64,000 nucleotides of DNA from Arsukibacterium sp. UBA3155 (lineage in GTDB: Bacteria > Pseudomonadota > Gammaproteobacteria > Enterobacterales > Alteromonadaceae): positions 1 through 64,000 of the forward strand of contig DEYP01000023.1 of the NCBI GenBank assembly GCA_002364615.1, read 5' to 3'. The translations under genes and the position numbers were made by a program. The notes beneath the pieces were generated by a model. That model saw only the letters and a program-made list of their open reading frames with translations. It was not told the DNA's origin and searched no databases. Positions 8,415 through 18,233 of the stretch are shown piece after piece; position 1 is the first letter of the stretch; each line of letters starts with the position of its first letter.

Positions 8415-10449
8415 TGGACTTCTCACAAACTCTGCGGATAAACAGCAACAATAACAGGCTGAAAAAGCCGCTGATACTGCCGCTACTACTGCCTTCTAAG
8501 GTATTGGCTGACGGGGGAGTCGGCTGTGGCGGAGCGCTGACTGTAATTGTTTTACTGATGCTGGCGCTTAACGTATTGCTGTCGGTGATGGTTAACCTAA
8601 CCTGATAACTGCCGGCACTGGCAAACTGATGGGTTGTTGCCGCGCCGCTTAAGGTGCTGCCATCGGAAAGTTGCCACTGATAACCGGTTATTTCTGAATC
8701 AGTGCTGCTGGCACTACCATCAAAACTGCAGCTAAGGGCACTACACTGACTGCTAAAATCGGCCACGGGACTGCGCAGCTCACCTACTGTGATAAATACC
8801 GCACTTACTGCACCGAGATTACCTGCGCTGTCCTCTGCTTGCACATATAACAGCTGTTCACCGGCCGGCCAGTCGTTAGTCAGTAGCTGGGCCTGCATAT
8901 TTTTAACAGAGCCGTTATCGTTACTATTAATGGTTTCCGCTGTGGCTAACTCAACACTGGCGCTGTGCCAGGGCGGTGCATGCCGGTAGACCCGGGCGGC
9001 AACAACGGCCTGGCTTTGCTCACTGCCATTGCTTTGATTAAAGAGTTGATCGTCGGCGTTAAAGTTCAGGGTCAGGATGTCACCCGCCTGAATATAGGCA
9101 TGGCTGGCACCGTTAGCATTAAGCCCGGCAATGTCGGGCCCGGACGGCAGCTGATAAGGCGCCTTGCTAACTTTTGCAGCATACTGCAGCAGCGGTAAAT
9201 TGGCCGGCAGCAATGAATTGGTAAAAAAGCCGCAGCCTTGAAAAAAGCCGGTGCCAAGCTCCAAAGTTATGGCTGCAACGCCACGCTCACCATAACTGAC
9301 GCTGTCACTGGTGCCATCGGTCGGGTATAAGCCAATGCTCTGGCTGGGGAAGTAATTATTAAACCAAGCCAGCTTGCGGCCGAGAGTGCGCAGCTGGCTG
9401 GCATTAGGTGCAGGATTGTTAGTGTGTCCCCAGGGCCAGAGGATCAACTCGCCAGCACTGTGTAAGTCGAGGTGCAGCCCCATGGTGTCTGCTGGCGCCG
9501 GGTCCTGAAAGCTGCTGCCACGACGATCGCTATACAGCTGGCGAATATAGTTCTCTACTGCCTGAGTTTCCGGCTCAGAGCCTGCTTCTGGCCCGCGGTA
9601 AATGGTAGAGCAGGCCTCGCCACTGGAGCCATTGCTGCTGATATTCCAGCTGTAGCTGAAATTGCGGTTTAAATCGACACCGGGCTCATCCTGCGGGCAG
9701 TGAGTAAGATTAGCATTTTTGCGCCACAACTGGCCCTGTTCGGCGTATTTGCGACCATCCGGGTTCATCTGAAACAGTAAATGAATCTCGGTGAAATTCA
9801 GCAGCCAATGGGCATCAGCCTGCTGCTGATAATTCTGCAGCAGCTGTCTGGCAAAGTGCAGGTTAAGCTCCGCCGTAACATATTCGCGGGCATGCATGGC
9901 ACTTTGCACAAATAAGATTGGTTTGGTATCAGCCGGGTTAGCAACCGGTTCGCGCCGACCCAGCCGCAATACCATCAATGGGTAGCCGCCGTCGCCCTGA
10001 GTATGCTGCCACGAGCTGCCAATACTGAACCACTGGGCAATTTCAGGGTAGTCAGCGGCCAGTTGGGCGGCTTGCTGGTAGGTGCCTTCAACGGTGTGGT
10101 AGCAAGGATAGCCGGCAATAGTATCGCTACTTACACTGCTGGTTGCAGTAGTTTGACTAGCTGCGCTGAGCTCCGGATAAGCATCGGCTGGCAGGGGTTG
10201 CCAGCTCAGGCCGTAGTTTCTCAGTGCTGCCAGTTCTGTTCCAGGCAGCCGCACATCTAAAGTTAGCGCTGCGCGGTCAGTTGCCAGAATATAAGGGTGT
10301 AGGCTGATACTTGCCTGCGCATACTGCGCCATGTCGCTGACGTGCAAGCGAACATGCTGGTATGTCGGGTCTGTTGTTGCCGTATGGCTACTGGCCAGCA
10401 ATGGCCATAGCAGTACAACAAATAAAGCGAAACCATACAATTTGCTCAT
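8401..10449 (-). CDS. Secreted M14 zinc carboxypeptidase with PKD domain
   Basis: 682 aa. Signal peptide at 1-22, then a peptidase M14 domain: zinc ligands in HAREYVTAEL and in LDLHSAG, substrate residues in NPDGRKYAEQ and DLNRNFSYSW, and catalytic Glu in AAITLELGTG. A PKD-like domain follows at about 565-640 (YQWQLSDGSTLSGAATTHQF). The C-terminus (GSSSGSISGFFSLLLLLFIRR) looks like a GlyGly-CTERM sorting tail: Gly/Ser stretch, hydrophobic helix, Arg pair. The start codon overlaps the xerC stop (TAATG), so translation is probably coupled. In E. coli yigB directly follows xerC, so this gene was inserted into the operon. Confidence 0.87.
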   Translation of the reverse strand: MSKLYGFALFVVLLWPLLASSHTATTDPTYQHVRLHVSDMAQYAQASISLHPYILATDRAALTLDVRLPGTELAALRNYGLSWQPLPADAYPELSAASQTTATSSVSSDTIAGYPCYHTVEGTYQQAAQLAADYPEIAQWFSIGSSWQHTQGDGGYPLMVLRLGRREPVANPADTKPILFVQSAMHAREYVTAELNLHFARQLLQNYQQQADAHWLLNFTEIHLLFQMNPDGRKYAEQGQLWRKNANLTHCPQDEPGVDLNRNFSYSWNISSNGSSGEACSTIYRGPEAGSEPETQAVENYIRQLYSDRRGSSFQDPAPADTMGLHLDLHSAGELILWPWGHTNNPAPNASQLRTLGRKLAWFNNYFPSQSIGLYPTDGTSDSVSYGERGVAAITLELGTGFFQGCGFFTNSLLPANLPLLQYAAKVSKAPYQLPSGPDIAGLNANGASHAYIQAGDILTLNFNADDQLFNQSNGSEQSQAVVAARVYRHAPPWHSASVELATAETINSNDNGSVKNMQAQLLTNDWPAGEQLLYVQAEDSAGNLGAVSAVFITVGELRSPVADFSSQCSALSCSFDGSASSTDSEITGYQWQLSDGSTLSGAATTHQFASAGSYQVRLTITDSNTLSASISKTITVSAPPQPTPPSANTLEGSSSGSISGFFSLLLLLFIRRVCEKSNAYL

Positions 10450-11405
10450 TACGGCTTTTTCCGGGCTCTCGGGTGGGCGTTATCATACACCGCTGCCAAA
10501 TGCTGAAAATCAAGATGGGTGTATACCTGAGTAGTACTAAGATTAGCATGACCCAGTAAGTCCTGCACCGCACGCAAATCACCGCTTGATTGCAGCACAT
10601 GACTGGCAAACGAGTGGCGCAGCATATGCGGGTGTAATTGCTGGCCAAGGCCTTGTTGTTTGGCCCAGTGATTTACCCGCTGCCTGACCTGACGGGCCGA
10701 CATACGTAGCTGCTGTTTACTTAAAAACAGCGCATTGTGATCAGCCTCTGGTGTAGCGGCACCCAGTAACAGATGGCGCTGGCTTAGCCAGTGTTGTAAG
10801 GCCGTTATGGCCAGCGAGCCAATGGGAATTTGCCGCTCTTTACTGCCCTTGCCACGCACCCGGATTAACTTCTCGCGCCAGTCGATATCGTTAATATTAC
10901 TGCCAACGAGTTCTGCCAGTCGCAGGCCGGAAGAATAAAACAATTCGAGCATGGCCTTATCACGACAGGCAAGCACGTCACTGCTGCTATCGAAACTAAG
11001 TAAATGCTGTAGCGCGTCTATATCAAGGTTTTTCGGTAGTTTTGGCTTTGGCTTGGGCACGGTCAGGTATTGCGCCGGGTTGTCCGACACGAGCTGTTGT
11101 TGCTGCAGGTAACGATAAAGACCGCGCAGCGCTGCAACAACCAGCGCCAGGCTGCGGGCACTTAAGCCGCGACGCCGGCCATTTGCCAGATAGGTTTGCA
11201 GGCTGCTTTCAGTTTGGCTGTACCAGCTAAACGCTGTGGGGTCATCGGTTATGGTCTGGCTGGCAACTTCAGCCTGGCTGTTTGCCACCAGGCTTAGCTG
11301 TTGCTGGTAGGTTTGTAGGGTACGGCTGGCATAACCGCGCTCAAAGCGCAGGTAGCTAAGGTAGGCGTCAATATCGGTTTGCCACCGCGGCTCAGCTTTG
11401 GTCAT
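10449..11405 (-). CDS. xerC: Tyrosine recombinase XerC
   Basis: Works with XerD at the dif site to resolve chromosome dimers at FtsK. 318 aa from the ATG at 11405 ([20 protein letters not shown]); the open frame extends upstream into DUF484, but only the downstream start fits the family. The catalytic set is complete: Arg in SGLRLAEL, Lys in GKGSKERQ, His/Arg in HMLRHSFASH, His in LGHANL and nucleophile Tyr in QVYTHL. It overlaps the DUF484 gene by 14 bases, as in other gammaproteobacterial dapF operons. Confidence 0.95.
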   Translation of the reverse strand: MTKAEPRWQTDIDAYLSYLRFERGYASRTLQTYQQQLSLVANSQAEVASQTITDDPTAFSWYSQTESSLQTYLANGRRRGLSARSLALVVAALRGLYRYLQQQQLVSDNPAQYLTVPKPKPKLPKNLDIDALQHLLSFDSSSDVLACRDKAMLELFYSSGLRLAELVGSNINDIDWREKLIRVRGKGSKERQIPIGSLAITALQHWLSQRHLLLGAATPEADHNALFLSKQQLRMSARQVRQRVNHWAKQQGLGQQLHPHMLRHSFASHVLQSSGDLRAVQDLLGHANLSTTQVYTHLDFQHLAAVYDNAHPRARKKP

Positions 11406-12048
11406 TACCGGGTAACACCTGTACCAGCAGTTTGGCCAGGTGCCGGATAAACAACCGGTCCATTGCCGGCTGAAAATGGTCGTCCTGTTCACTGCCAAAA
11501 GCCAGCAGCGCCAACCCGGGGCCACTGCCAATTTGTACCAACGCTACTGAATGAATGGCGTCGCCAAACAATGGCTGCTGCTCTTCTTTGTTTAAACGGC
11601 CCAGATATACATTGTCGCTGCTTAAACGGCGCGACAACAGCAACTGATACTTGCTAATGGCGCTGCTGTCGGGTTGCAGACACACCAGACGACACGCGTG
11701 AACCTGCGGCATGCTCTTGGCAAACTGCTGCAGTGCCTGTTCTGCCGCTTCCAGCGAAGGTTTATGCAATAAGCTTAAGTGCAGGGTGTTCAGCGCATGA
11801 AAAATATGTTCATTCTGACGGGCAACGGACATTAAGCGGGTAATGTCATCTTCCAGGGCGGCAATTTTGCTTCGTTGCATTTCCAGCTGACGTTCTACCA
11901 GCGACACGCTACCGCGTTGCTGATGCGGTAAACGCATCTGTTGTAACAACTGCGGATGGTGCTGAAAAAACGTGGGATGATCCTGTAAGTAGTCAAGCAC
12001 CACACTGGCGGCGATTGCCTCTTTATCCTTTGCAAGGGTGTCGTTCAT
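11392..12048 (-). CDS. DUF484 family protein
   Basis: 218 aa. Same position as yigA in E. coli, between dapF and xerC. The family has an N-terminal helical part ([20 protein letters not shown] is characteristic), a short coiled coil at about 50-85 and a GAF-like C-terminal domain. Its function is not settled. The ATG overlaps the dapF stop by four bases (ATGA), and the 3' end overlaps xerC, so the three genes form one tightly coupled transcript. Confidence 0.88.
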   Translation of the reverse strand: MNDTLAKDKEAIAASVVLDYLQDHPTFFQHHPQLLQQMRLPHQQRGSVSLVERQLEMQRSKIAALEDDITRLMSVARQNEHIFHALNTLHLSLLHKPSLEAAEQALQQFAKSMPQVHACRLVCLQPDSSAISKYQLLLSRRLSSDNVYLGRLNKEEQQPLFGDAIHSVALVQIGSGPGLALLAFGSEQDDHFQPAMDRLFIRHLAKLLVQVLPGNDQS

Positions 12049-12875
12049 AACGAAAGTTGTCCATCGAATACGTGTTCAGCCGGGCCGGTCATTTTAACCA
12101 TCTGGCCCGGGCCATTCCAGCGAATGTGTAAGCTACCACCGGGCAAGTCGACCTGCACCTGTGGCCCGAGTTTCTTCTGCAGCTGGCCAACTACCACTGC
12201 CGCGCAGGCACCGGTGCCGCAGGCCAGTGTTTCACCGGTACCGCGCTCCCATACCCGCAATTTAATGTGCGAGGGCGAAATTACCTGCATAAAGCCGATA
12301 TTGGCTTTTTGTGGAAAACGTTCGTGTACTTCCAATAGCGGCCCTAACTCTGCCACGTTGGCACTGGCAATATCGTCTACCTCAAGCACGGCGTGCGGGT
12401 TGCCCATTGACGCCACACCGCAAAGTACCGTGTGTTCGTCGGCCCGCATAATATAGGTGGCTTCCTGTTTCTGGGCTTTGAACGGCACCATTGCCGGGTC
12501 GAGCTGTGGAATACCCATGTTCACCGTTACCTGGCCGTCCTGTTCAACATACAGGGTAATTCTGGCCGATTTGGTACTTACCTGAATTTTACTTTTATTG
12601 GTCAGGCCGCGGTGGCGCACAAACTTAGCAAAACAGCGGGCACCATTGCCGCATTGCTCTACTTCACTGCCATCGGCATTGAAAATACGGTAATGAAAAT
12701 CCAGTTCCGGATCATAAGGCGGCTCTACCATCAGTAACTGGTCGAAGCCGATACCAAAATTACGATCGGCCAGTTGGCGGATTTGCTCTTTGGTCAGAAA
12801 AATGTTCTGGCTGACGCTGTCGACCATCATAAAGTCGTTGCCCAGGCCCTGCATTTTCGAGAAATTAATGATCAT
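12045..12875 (-). CDS. dapF: Diaminopimelate epimerase
   Basis: Converts LL- to meso-diaminopimelate, needed for peptidoglycan and lysine. 276 aa (E. coli 274). Both catalytic cysteines are present, in [11 protein letters not shown] and in [10 protein letters not shown], together with [10 protein letters not shown] near the N-terminus. AAGG stands six bases or so before the ATG. It follows lysA, the next enzyme of the pathway, by 10 bases. Confidence 0.97.
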   Translation of the reverse strand: MIINFSKMQGLGNDFMMVDSVSQNIFLTKEQIRQLADRNFGIGFDQLLMVEPPYDPELDFHYRIFNADGSEVEQCGNGARCFAKFVRHRGLTNKSKIQVSTKSARITLYVEQDGQVTVNMGIPQLDPAMVPFKAQKQEATYIMRADEHTVLCGVASMGNPHAVLEVDDIASANVAELGPLLEVHERFPQKANIGFMQVISPSHIKLRVWERGTGETLACGTGACAAVVVGQLQKKLGPQVQVDLPGGSLHIRWNGPGQMVKMTGPAEHVFDGQLSL

Positions 12876-12885
12876 TGGCGCCTTA

Positions 12886-14145
12886 TTACTGTTCAGTTAG
12901 CAGCTGCTCGCCGCGCCATAAATCCTGCCATTGTTCGCGGGCCCGGATAAGGTGGCTGCGATTGCCCACCACCATAACTTCGGCCACCCGCGGCCGGCTG
13001 TTGTAGTTCGAACTCATGGTAAAGCCATAAGCACCGGCGGAGCGCACGGCCAGCAAATCACCCTGGGCAATGGCCAGCATTCGATCTTTACCCAGAAAAT
13101 CGCCGGTTTCACATACCGGGCCTACCACATCGTACAAATGTGGCGTGGCAGCACTTTTCGGGTTTACCGGCACAATATTCTGCCAGGCGCTGTACAGTGC
13201 CGGCCGGATTAAATCGTTCATGGCGGCATCAACGATGGCAAAGTTCTTTTCCTGACCTGGCTTTAAGTATTCTACCCGTGTTAATAAGATACCCGCATTG
13301 GCCATAATGGCCCGGCCGGGTTCCATGATCAGTTCCAGCTCAGGGTACTGTTGTAACCGTTCCACCACTTTGCTGATGTAGGCATAGGGTTCAGGTGGGG
13401 TCTCTTTATCGTAGGTGACACCAAGACCACCACCGATATCGATATGGCTAAGCACAATGCCATCTTGTTTAAGCGCATCAATTAAACTCAGTAGTTTTTC
13501 CAGCGCTTCTAAAAACGGTTGGGTTTCAGTAAGCTGCGAGCCGATATGGCAATCTACCCCTACCAGCTTAACGTGGCTCATCTGGCTGGCTGACCGGTAT
13601 ATTGCCGGTGCAGTTAAAATATCAATACCAAATTTATTGGCTTTTAAACCGGTTGAAATATAAGGGTGGGTTTTGGCATCAATATCCGGGTTAACCCTTA
13701 GCGACACCGGGGCCTTAACATTTAAACTGCTGGCGACCTGTTGCAGGCGCTCAAGCTCAGCCTCAGACTCAACATTAAAACACTTTATTCCCAGTTGCAG
13801 CGCAAATCGCATGTCGTCAACGGTTTTTGCAACGCCGGAAAACACCACTTTCGCCGGGTCGCCGCCGGCGGTAATAACCCGGCGCAGTTCGCCACCGGAG
13901 ACGATATCAAAACCACTACCCAGTTTACTCAGTACATTTAACACCGCCAGATTGCTGTTAGCTTTAACCGCATAACATACCAGGCTGTGCGGATGCGCCG
14001 ATGCAGCACTGGCAAAGGCCTGATAATGGCGCTCGATAGTCGCTTTTGAATAGACATAGCAAGGGGTGCCAAACTCGGTTGCCAGCGCATTTAAATCGAC
14101 CTGTTCGGCATACAGGCAATCGTGCTGGTAATTAAAATGGTCCAC
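12886..14145 (-). CDS. lysA: Diaminopimelate decarboxylase
   Basis: PLP enzyme that makes L-lysine from meso-diaminopimelate. 419 aa (E. coli 420). I place the start at GTG 14145 because GAGGAG lies seven bases upstream and the protein then begins as the family does; a longer frame reaches back through lptM to 14259 but is not supported. Signature parts: YAVKANSN (PLP lysine), [26 protein letters not shown] and [11 protein letters not shown]. The 5' end overlaps the lptM 3' end by 14 bases. Confidence 0.95.
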   Translation of the reverse strand: MDHFNYQHDCLYAEQVDLNALATEFGTPCYVYSKATIERHYQAFASAASAHPHSLVCYAVKANSNLAVLNVLSKLGSGFDIVSGGELRRVITAGGDPAKVVFSGVAKTVDDMRFALQLGIKCFNVESEAELERLQQVASSLNVKAPVSLRVNPDIDAKTHPYISTGLKANKFGIDILTAPAIYRSASQMSHVKLVGVDCHIGSQLTETQPFLEALEKLLSLIDALKQDGIVLSHIDIGGGLGVTYDKETPPEPYAYISKVVERLQQYPELELIMEPGRAIMANAGILLTRVEYLKPGQEKNFAIVDAAMNDLIRPALYSAWQNIVPVNPKSAATPHLYDVVGPVCETGDFLGKDRMLAIAQGDLLAVRSAGAYGFTMSSNYNSRPRVAEVMVVGNRSHLIRAREQWQDLWRGEQLLTEQ

Positions 14146-14335
14146 GGATCTGCTCCTCGCTGGAAGGTTCACTCGGATTGGGCTGACCAGGCTTTTCTGG
14201 CGCTGGCTCTGCCACTTCGGGTGCAGCTTGTGGTAAGGTAAGAGGCCCTTTTTGACCACAGGCAGTAAGCATAATGCTGCCCAGCATTAAGCAGGCAGGC
14301 AAAAGAAACTGGGATAAAGTGCGCTTCGTTTGCAT
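14132..14335 (-). CDS. lptM: LPS-assembly lipoprotein LptM (YifL)
   Basis: 67-aa lipoprotein. The signal sequence ends in a lipobox (MLTAC) and is followed at once by GQKGPL, the hallmark of this family (GLKGPL in E. coli), then a Pro/Glu-rich disordered tail. In E. coli LptM assists maturation of the LPS translocon LptD/LptE. It heads the minus-strand lysA-dapF operon and is divergent from cyaY, the arrangement known from enterobacteria. Confidence 0.9.
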   Translation of the reverse strand: MQTKRTLSQFLLPACLMLGSIMLTACGQKGPLTLPQAAPEVAEPAPEKPGQPNPSEPSSEEQIRGPF

Positions 14336-14407
14336 GGTTTCTATTTCTTTAACGGCTTGACGCTCTATAATCGCATCCTTAGCGATAAAAGCAAACAGGT
14401 GACGCAG

Positions 14408-14743
14408 ATGAATGACTTAGAATATGAAGAACTAACCGATAATACCCTGTTAGCGGTAGAAGAGGCGATTGAGCAACTCGATCTTGATTTAGACTATGAA
14501 TCAAACGGCGGGCTGTTATCAGTAACCTTTCCTGATCAAAGCAAAATTATTATTAACAAACAACCGCCATTGCAGCAGCTGTGGGTGGCGACAAAATTTA
14601 ATGGCCATCATTTCGAATGGAAAAACGGCCAGTGGATTGATAACCGCACCGGCAGTGAGTTCTGGCAACTGTTATCCGATGCAGCCTCTAAGCAGGCTGG
14701 CACTGCGGTGGTGCTAACGGCACAACAACCTGGAACTGAATAA
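14408..14743 (+). CDS. cyaY: Iron-sulfur assembly protein CyaY (frataxin)
   Basis: 111 aa. Bacterial frataxin that binds iron and tunes IscS activity. An acidic first helix (DLEYEELTDNTLLAVEEAIEQ) and a beta sheet with LLSVTFPDQSKIIINKQPP and QLWVATKFNGHHFEW are typical. Start at ATG 14408; the open frame upstream to 14330 would overlap lptM on the other strand and is not expected. The stop overlaps the next start (TAATG). Confidence 0.94.
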   Translation: MNDLEYEELTDNTLLAVEEAIEQLDLDLDYESNGGLLSVTFPDQSKIIINKQPPLQQLWVATKFNGHHFEWKNGQWIDNRTGSEFWQLLSDAASKQAGTAVVLTAQQPGTE

Positions 14744-15423
14744 TGGCGTTACTTTCTTTTGTTGATGTAAAACCAACCGGCCCGGTTAAGGCTGCAGTAA
14801 TTTGGTTGCATGGCCTGGGCGATTCGGGCCACGGTTTTGCGCCGATAGTGCCAGAACTGCGCTTGCCCGCCGATGCTGGCATCCGGTTTTTATTCCCACA
14901 TGCGCCCGAGCAGCCGGTAACGATAAATGGCGGCATGCGGATGCGGTCCTGGTACGATATTAAAACCATGGATTTAGCCCATCGGGCTGATGAAGACGGT
15001 GTGCGGCAGTCTGCCGCAGCTGTGCAAAAACTACTGGATAAACTGATTGCTGATGGTTTAAGCAGCGAGCAAATTGTACTGGCTGGCTTTAGTCAGGGCG
15101 GGGTAATTGCATTGCACTTACTGGCCCGCCTGCCCTATAAGCTGGCCGGTGTAATGGCATTATCAACCTACATGTGTGCTGTAGAAAAACTCGGGTCAGA
15201 GGCATTAACCATTAACAAGGCTACGCCGGTGTTTTTTGGTCATGGTAGCCAGGACCCCATGGTACCAATGGCAGCAGGGCAACAGGCATTTCACGCCTTA
15301 AAAAGTGCCGGCTTTAGCGTAAGCTGGCACGATTACCGGATGGAGCACAGCGTCTGTGCCCAGGAAGTTGCTGATATCAGCAGCTTTTTGCAACGCCGTT
15401 TAATGCAGGCAAAGGACGATTAA
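14743..15423 (+). CDS. Carboxylesterase / phospholipase family hydrolase
   Basis: 226 aa alpha/beta hydrolase of the esterase/phospholipase family (PF02230 type). It has the oxyanion segment [12 protein letters not shown], nucleophile serine in GFSQGG, Asp in GSQDPMVP and His in RMEHSVC. No signal peptide, so cytosolic; substrates may be short acyl esters or lysophospholipids. It is coupled to cyaY by a TAATG overlap and lies two bases from hemC. In E. coli this spot next to cyaY is held by cyaA instead. Confidence 0.88.
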   Translation: MALLSFVDVKPTGPVKAAVIWLHGLGDSGHGFAPIVPELRLPADAGIRFLFPHAPEQPVTINGGMRMRSWYDIKTMDLAHRADEDGVRQSAAAVQKLLDKLIADGLSSEQIVLAGFSQGGVIALHLLARLPYKLAGVMALSTYMCAVEKLGSEALTINKATPVFFGHGSQDPMVPMAAGQQAFHALKSAGFSVSWHDYRMEHSVCAQEVADISSFLQRRLMQAKDD

Positions 15424-15424
15424 C

Positions 15425-16357
15425 ATGAGCCAGGTTGTACGTATAGCCACCCGTAAAAGCGCGCTGGCGCTGTGGCAGGCCGAATTTGTTAAAGCAGAGC
15501 TTATCCGCCATCATCCGGCACTGCAGGTAGAGTTGGTGCCGATGTCGACCCAGGGCGATAAAATTCTCGACACCCCGCTGGCGAAAATTGGCGGTAAAGG
15601 GTTGTTTGTTAAAGAGCTGGAAACCGCCATTCTGGATGGCCGGGCCGATATTGCCGTACACAGCATTAAAGATGTGCCGGTGGCTTTTCCTGACGGCCTG
15701 GTGCTGCAAACCATTTGTCAGCGTGAGGACCCGCGCGATGCGTTTGTATCAAACCAGTTTCAGCAGCTAGAGCAGTTACCTCATGGTGCGGTAGTGGGCA
15801 CCTCTAGTTTGCGTCGACAATGCCAGTTAAAAGCGTTGCGGCCCGATTTAACCGTGCGCGATTTGCGGGGCAATGTTAACACCCGGCTGGCCAAACTGGA
15901 TAACGGCGAGTTTGCCGCTATTATTCTGGCTGCCGCGGGTTTAATCAGGCTCGGTTTCGCCGATCGGATTGCCAGCTATATTGAACCAGAGCAAAGTTTA
16001 CCGGCGAATGGCCAGGGTGCGGTCGGTATTGAATGCCGTAGTAGCGATAACGCGATCCAGCAACTGTTAGCGCCGCTGGAGCACCAGGCTACGCGCTATT
16101 GTGTGCTGGCCGAGCGGGCAATGAACCGCCGTTTGCAGGGGGGGTGTCAGGTACCCATCGGCGCCTTTGCTACCCTTAATGGTGAGCAGTTGCATTTACG
16201 CGGCCTGGTCGGTTCACTGGATGGCGGTCAGATTATCCGGGCTGAAACAACGGGTGACGCGGCACAAGCAGAGCAGCTGGGCCTGGCTGTGGCGGAGCAG
16301 CTACTGGCCCAGGGGGCGGGGGTTATTTTACAGCAGGTGTATCAGGCAAACGCATGA
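15425..16357 (+). CDS. hemC: Porphobilinogen deaminase
   Basis: Condenses four porphobilinogen molecules to hydroxymethylbilane in heme synthesis. 310 aa (E. coli 313). [15 protein letters not shown] at the N-terminus, [26 protein letters not shown], and the dipyrromethane cofactor cysteine in [12 protein letters not shown]. An AGGA lies eight bases before the ATG. First gene of hemCDXY; it overlaps hemD by four bases. Confidence 0.97.
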   Translation: MSQVVRIATRKSALALWQAEFVKAELIRHHPALQVELVPMSTQGDKILDTPLAKIGGKGLFVKELETAILDGRADIAVHSIKDVPVAFPDGLVLQTICQREDPRDAFVSNQFQQLEQLPHGAVVGTSSLRRQCQLKALRPDLTVRDLRGNVNTRLAKLDNGEFAAIILAAAGLIRLGFADRIASYIEPEQSLPANGQGAVGIECRSSDNAIQQLLAPLEHQATRYCVLAERAMNRRLQGGCQVPIGAFATLNGEQLHLRGLVGSLDGGQIIRAETTGDAAQAEQLGLAVAEQLLAQGAGVILQQVYQANA

Positions 16358-17106
16358 TGATCGCCACGCCTTTTTTGATCACCCGGCCAGCAGGTAAGGC
16401 CGATAACTTGCTGGCTAGTCTGGACGAGAGAGGCATTGCTTATAGTTATCAGCCACTCATTACAACCCAGCAAGTGGTATTAAAAGCCAAAGACCATGCA
16501 TTACTGGAACACGCAGAGCTGCTTATTTTTGTCAGTGTCAGTGCGGTACACGCGCTGGAGCAGCAAATCCAGCCGGAGCAACTAAGTGGCCATTTGTTTG
16601 CTGTTGGTAGCACCACAGCCAGCGTGTTGCAGCGCTGGAGTGGGCGTGAAGTAATAGTCCCGCACGATCAGCGTAGTGAAGGATTGCTGGCGCTACCACA
16701 GTTACAGCAAGTCAAGGGCAGACAAATTGTGGTGGTGCGTGGCAACAGTGGCCGGGAGCTGATTAAGCAGCAATTAATAGCCCGGGGTGCTACCGTTAAG
16801 TATGTGCAAAGTTATAACCGGCTACCACTTCCGCTGGACGGGGCCCAGCTGTGGCAGGTGTGGCAGCAACAGCAAGTACGTTGTATTGTAGCCACCAGTA
16901 ACGAAATTTTGCAGCAGTTGTTTGCCATTATTCCAGAGGGCGGTGTCGCCTGGCTGCAGCAACGGCACTGGTTGCTGGTAAGCCCGCGAATGCAGGAGCA
17001 GGCACTGGCTCTGGGTATCAATCCCCAGCAGATAAGCTTGGCAGAAAATGCTAATGATCAGGCGTTGCTGCAGCAAATTATTCAGCTTAAGAAGGAAATA
17101 TTATGA
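16354..17106 (+). CDS. hemD: Uroporphyrinogen-III synthase
   Basis: Cyclises hydroxymethylbilane with inversion of ring D. 250 aa. The sequence of this family is weakly conserved, but [19 protein letters not shown] at the start, the [10 protein letters not shown] segment, the [10 protein letters not shown] segment and the place between hemC and hemX identify it. Starts inside the hemC stop (ATGA) and its own stop overlaps the hemX start in the same way. Confidence 0.93.
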   Translation: MMIATPFLITRPAGKADNLLASLDERGIAYSYQPLITTQQVVLKAKDHALLEHAELLIFVSVSAVHALEQQIQPEQLSGHLFAVGSTTASVLQRWSGREVIVPHDQRSEGLLALPQLQQVKGRQIVVVRGNSGRELIKQQLIARGATVKYVQSYNRLPLPLDGAQLWQVWQQQQVRCIVATSNEILQQLFAIIPEGGVAWLQQRHWLLVSPRMQEQALALGINPQQISLAENANDQALLQQIIQLKKEIL

Positions 17107-18233
17107 GTGAACAGGCAGAGTTAACCCCGGCTGAAGAATCAGATGCACCGCTGGAGCAACTAAAACAGCAGCTTGCTGAACAAGAGCAGCGGCCGCCTCG
17201 TGGCGGTCGCGCGTTGGCGGCGTTGGCATTGCTATGCTCGTTGTTGATGGCAGCAGCCCTGGTGTGGGCTGTATATTGGTTATGGCCACAGTGGCAACAA
17301 CTGCAAAGTCAGCAACAGCAGCTGCAACAAGCGCAGCAGGAGATTAGCAGGAACAGTGCTGAACTGCTAAGCAATAACGAGAGCCAGTTACAGCAAAGCC
17401 TGAGTCGTCAGCAGCAGAGCGTGAGCGAGTTGACGCAGCAAATAACGGCACAGCAACAACGCCAGCAACAGCAATTGCAGCAGCAAATGCAAGGCGTACG
17501 TGAACTGGTGCAGCAAAGCGACGGTGCGCCACCAAGGCACTGGGCACTGGCTGAAATTCAGTTTTTGTTAAAACGGGCGGATTACAGTCTTTGGTTAAAT
17601 CGGGATATTAACACTGCCAGGCTGTTGCTGCAGCGTGCCAGGCAGCAGCTTGCTGAACTGGATGATGCGTCGCTGATTAATGTGCGTCAAGCCATCGCCG
17701 ATGATTTAGCGGCGCTGGCCACCATACAAACCCCCGATCTGAGTGCCGTGCATGTCGAGCTGGCGCAAATGCGTAAAACCAGTATGCATTTACCGTTAAA
17801 GCAGCAGCATACTGAGCTCAGTGTTACCGTCGCCGAGCCAGAGGGGGAGCTGAAAAACTGGCGCAGCACCTTAAGCTATTACTGGCACAGCAGCTTGCAA
17901 AAGTTATTTTCCGCCCGGCTGGCCACACCAGAAGATTATTTCAGCTTAACGGCAGAGCAACAGCTGATGGTAAGGGTTGCTCTGAACCAGCAATTGCTGC
18001 TGGCACAACTGGCGGTATTGCAGGGAGAGCCCGCGGTGTATCGCAGCGCATTGCAACAAGCCAGCGATCAGTTGCAGCGTCATTTTCAGGCAGCCGAACC
18101 GGCCGTGCAACAACTGAGTGAACAATTGCTGGCGCTGGCGGCCATGCATATCAGCGAGCAACAACTGCCAACACTGCAAAGTAGTGCTCAGCTGCAGGAC
18201 TACCTGCAAAGCCTGGCGGAGACCGACCTATGA
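17103..18233 (+). CDS. hemX: HemX, inner-membrane protein of the heme operon
   Basis: 376 aa. A single transmembrane helix at about 38-60 (ALAALALLCSLLMAAALVWA) follows a Glu/Gln-rich cytoplasmic head; then comes a long Gln-rich coiled coil at about 65-140 and a globular periplasmic part with YWHSSLQKLF. The family is often annotated as uroporphyrinogen-III C-methyltransferase but lacks the SAM-binding fold; its role is unproven. ATGA overlaps join it to hemD and hemY. Confidence 0.92.
   Translation: MSEQAELTPAEESDAPLEQLKQQLAEQEQRPPRGGRALAALALLCSLLMAAALVWAVYWLWPQWQQLQSQQQQLQQAQQEISRNSAELLSNNESQLQQSLSRQQQSVSELTQQITAQQQRQQQQLQQQMQGVRELVQQSDGAPPRHWALAEIQFLLKRADYSLWLNRDINTARLLLQRARQQLAELDDASLINVRQAIADDLAALATIQTPDLSAVHVELAQMRKTSMHLPLKQQHTELSVTVAEPEGELKNWRSTLSYYWHSSLQKLFSARLATPEDYFSLTAEQQLMVRVALNQQLLLAQLAVLQGEPAVYRSALQQASDQLQRHFQAAEPAVQQLSEQLLALAAMHISEQQLPTLQSSAQLQDYLQSLAETDL

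Noticed and set aside
10388-10648. Minus-strand 86-residue frame spanning the xerC / M14 junction
   Set aside because: It is a shadow of xerC in another frame with cysteine-rich random-like sequence.
11406-11531. Longer N-terminus for XerC
   Set aside because: The extra 42 residues are the DUF484 coding region read in another frame and do not resemble XerC.
14146-14259. Longer N-terminus for LysA
   Set aside because: It overlaps lptM in another frame, while a strong ribosome site marks GTG 14145.
17281-17500. CAG/CAA-rich stretch that looks like a nucleotide repeat
   Set aside because: It encodes the Gln-rich coiled coil of HemX with mixed codons and is not a true tandem repeat.
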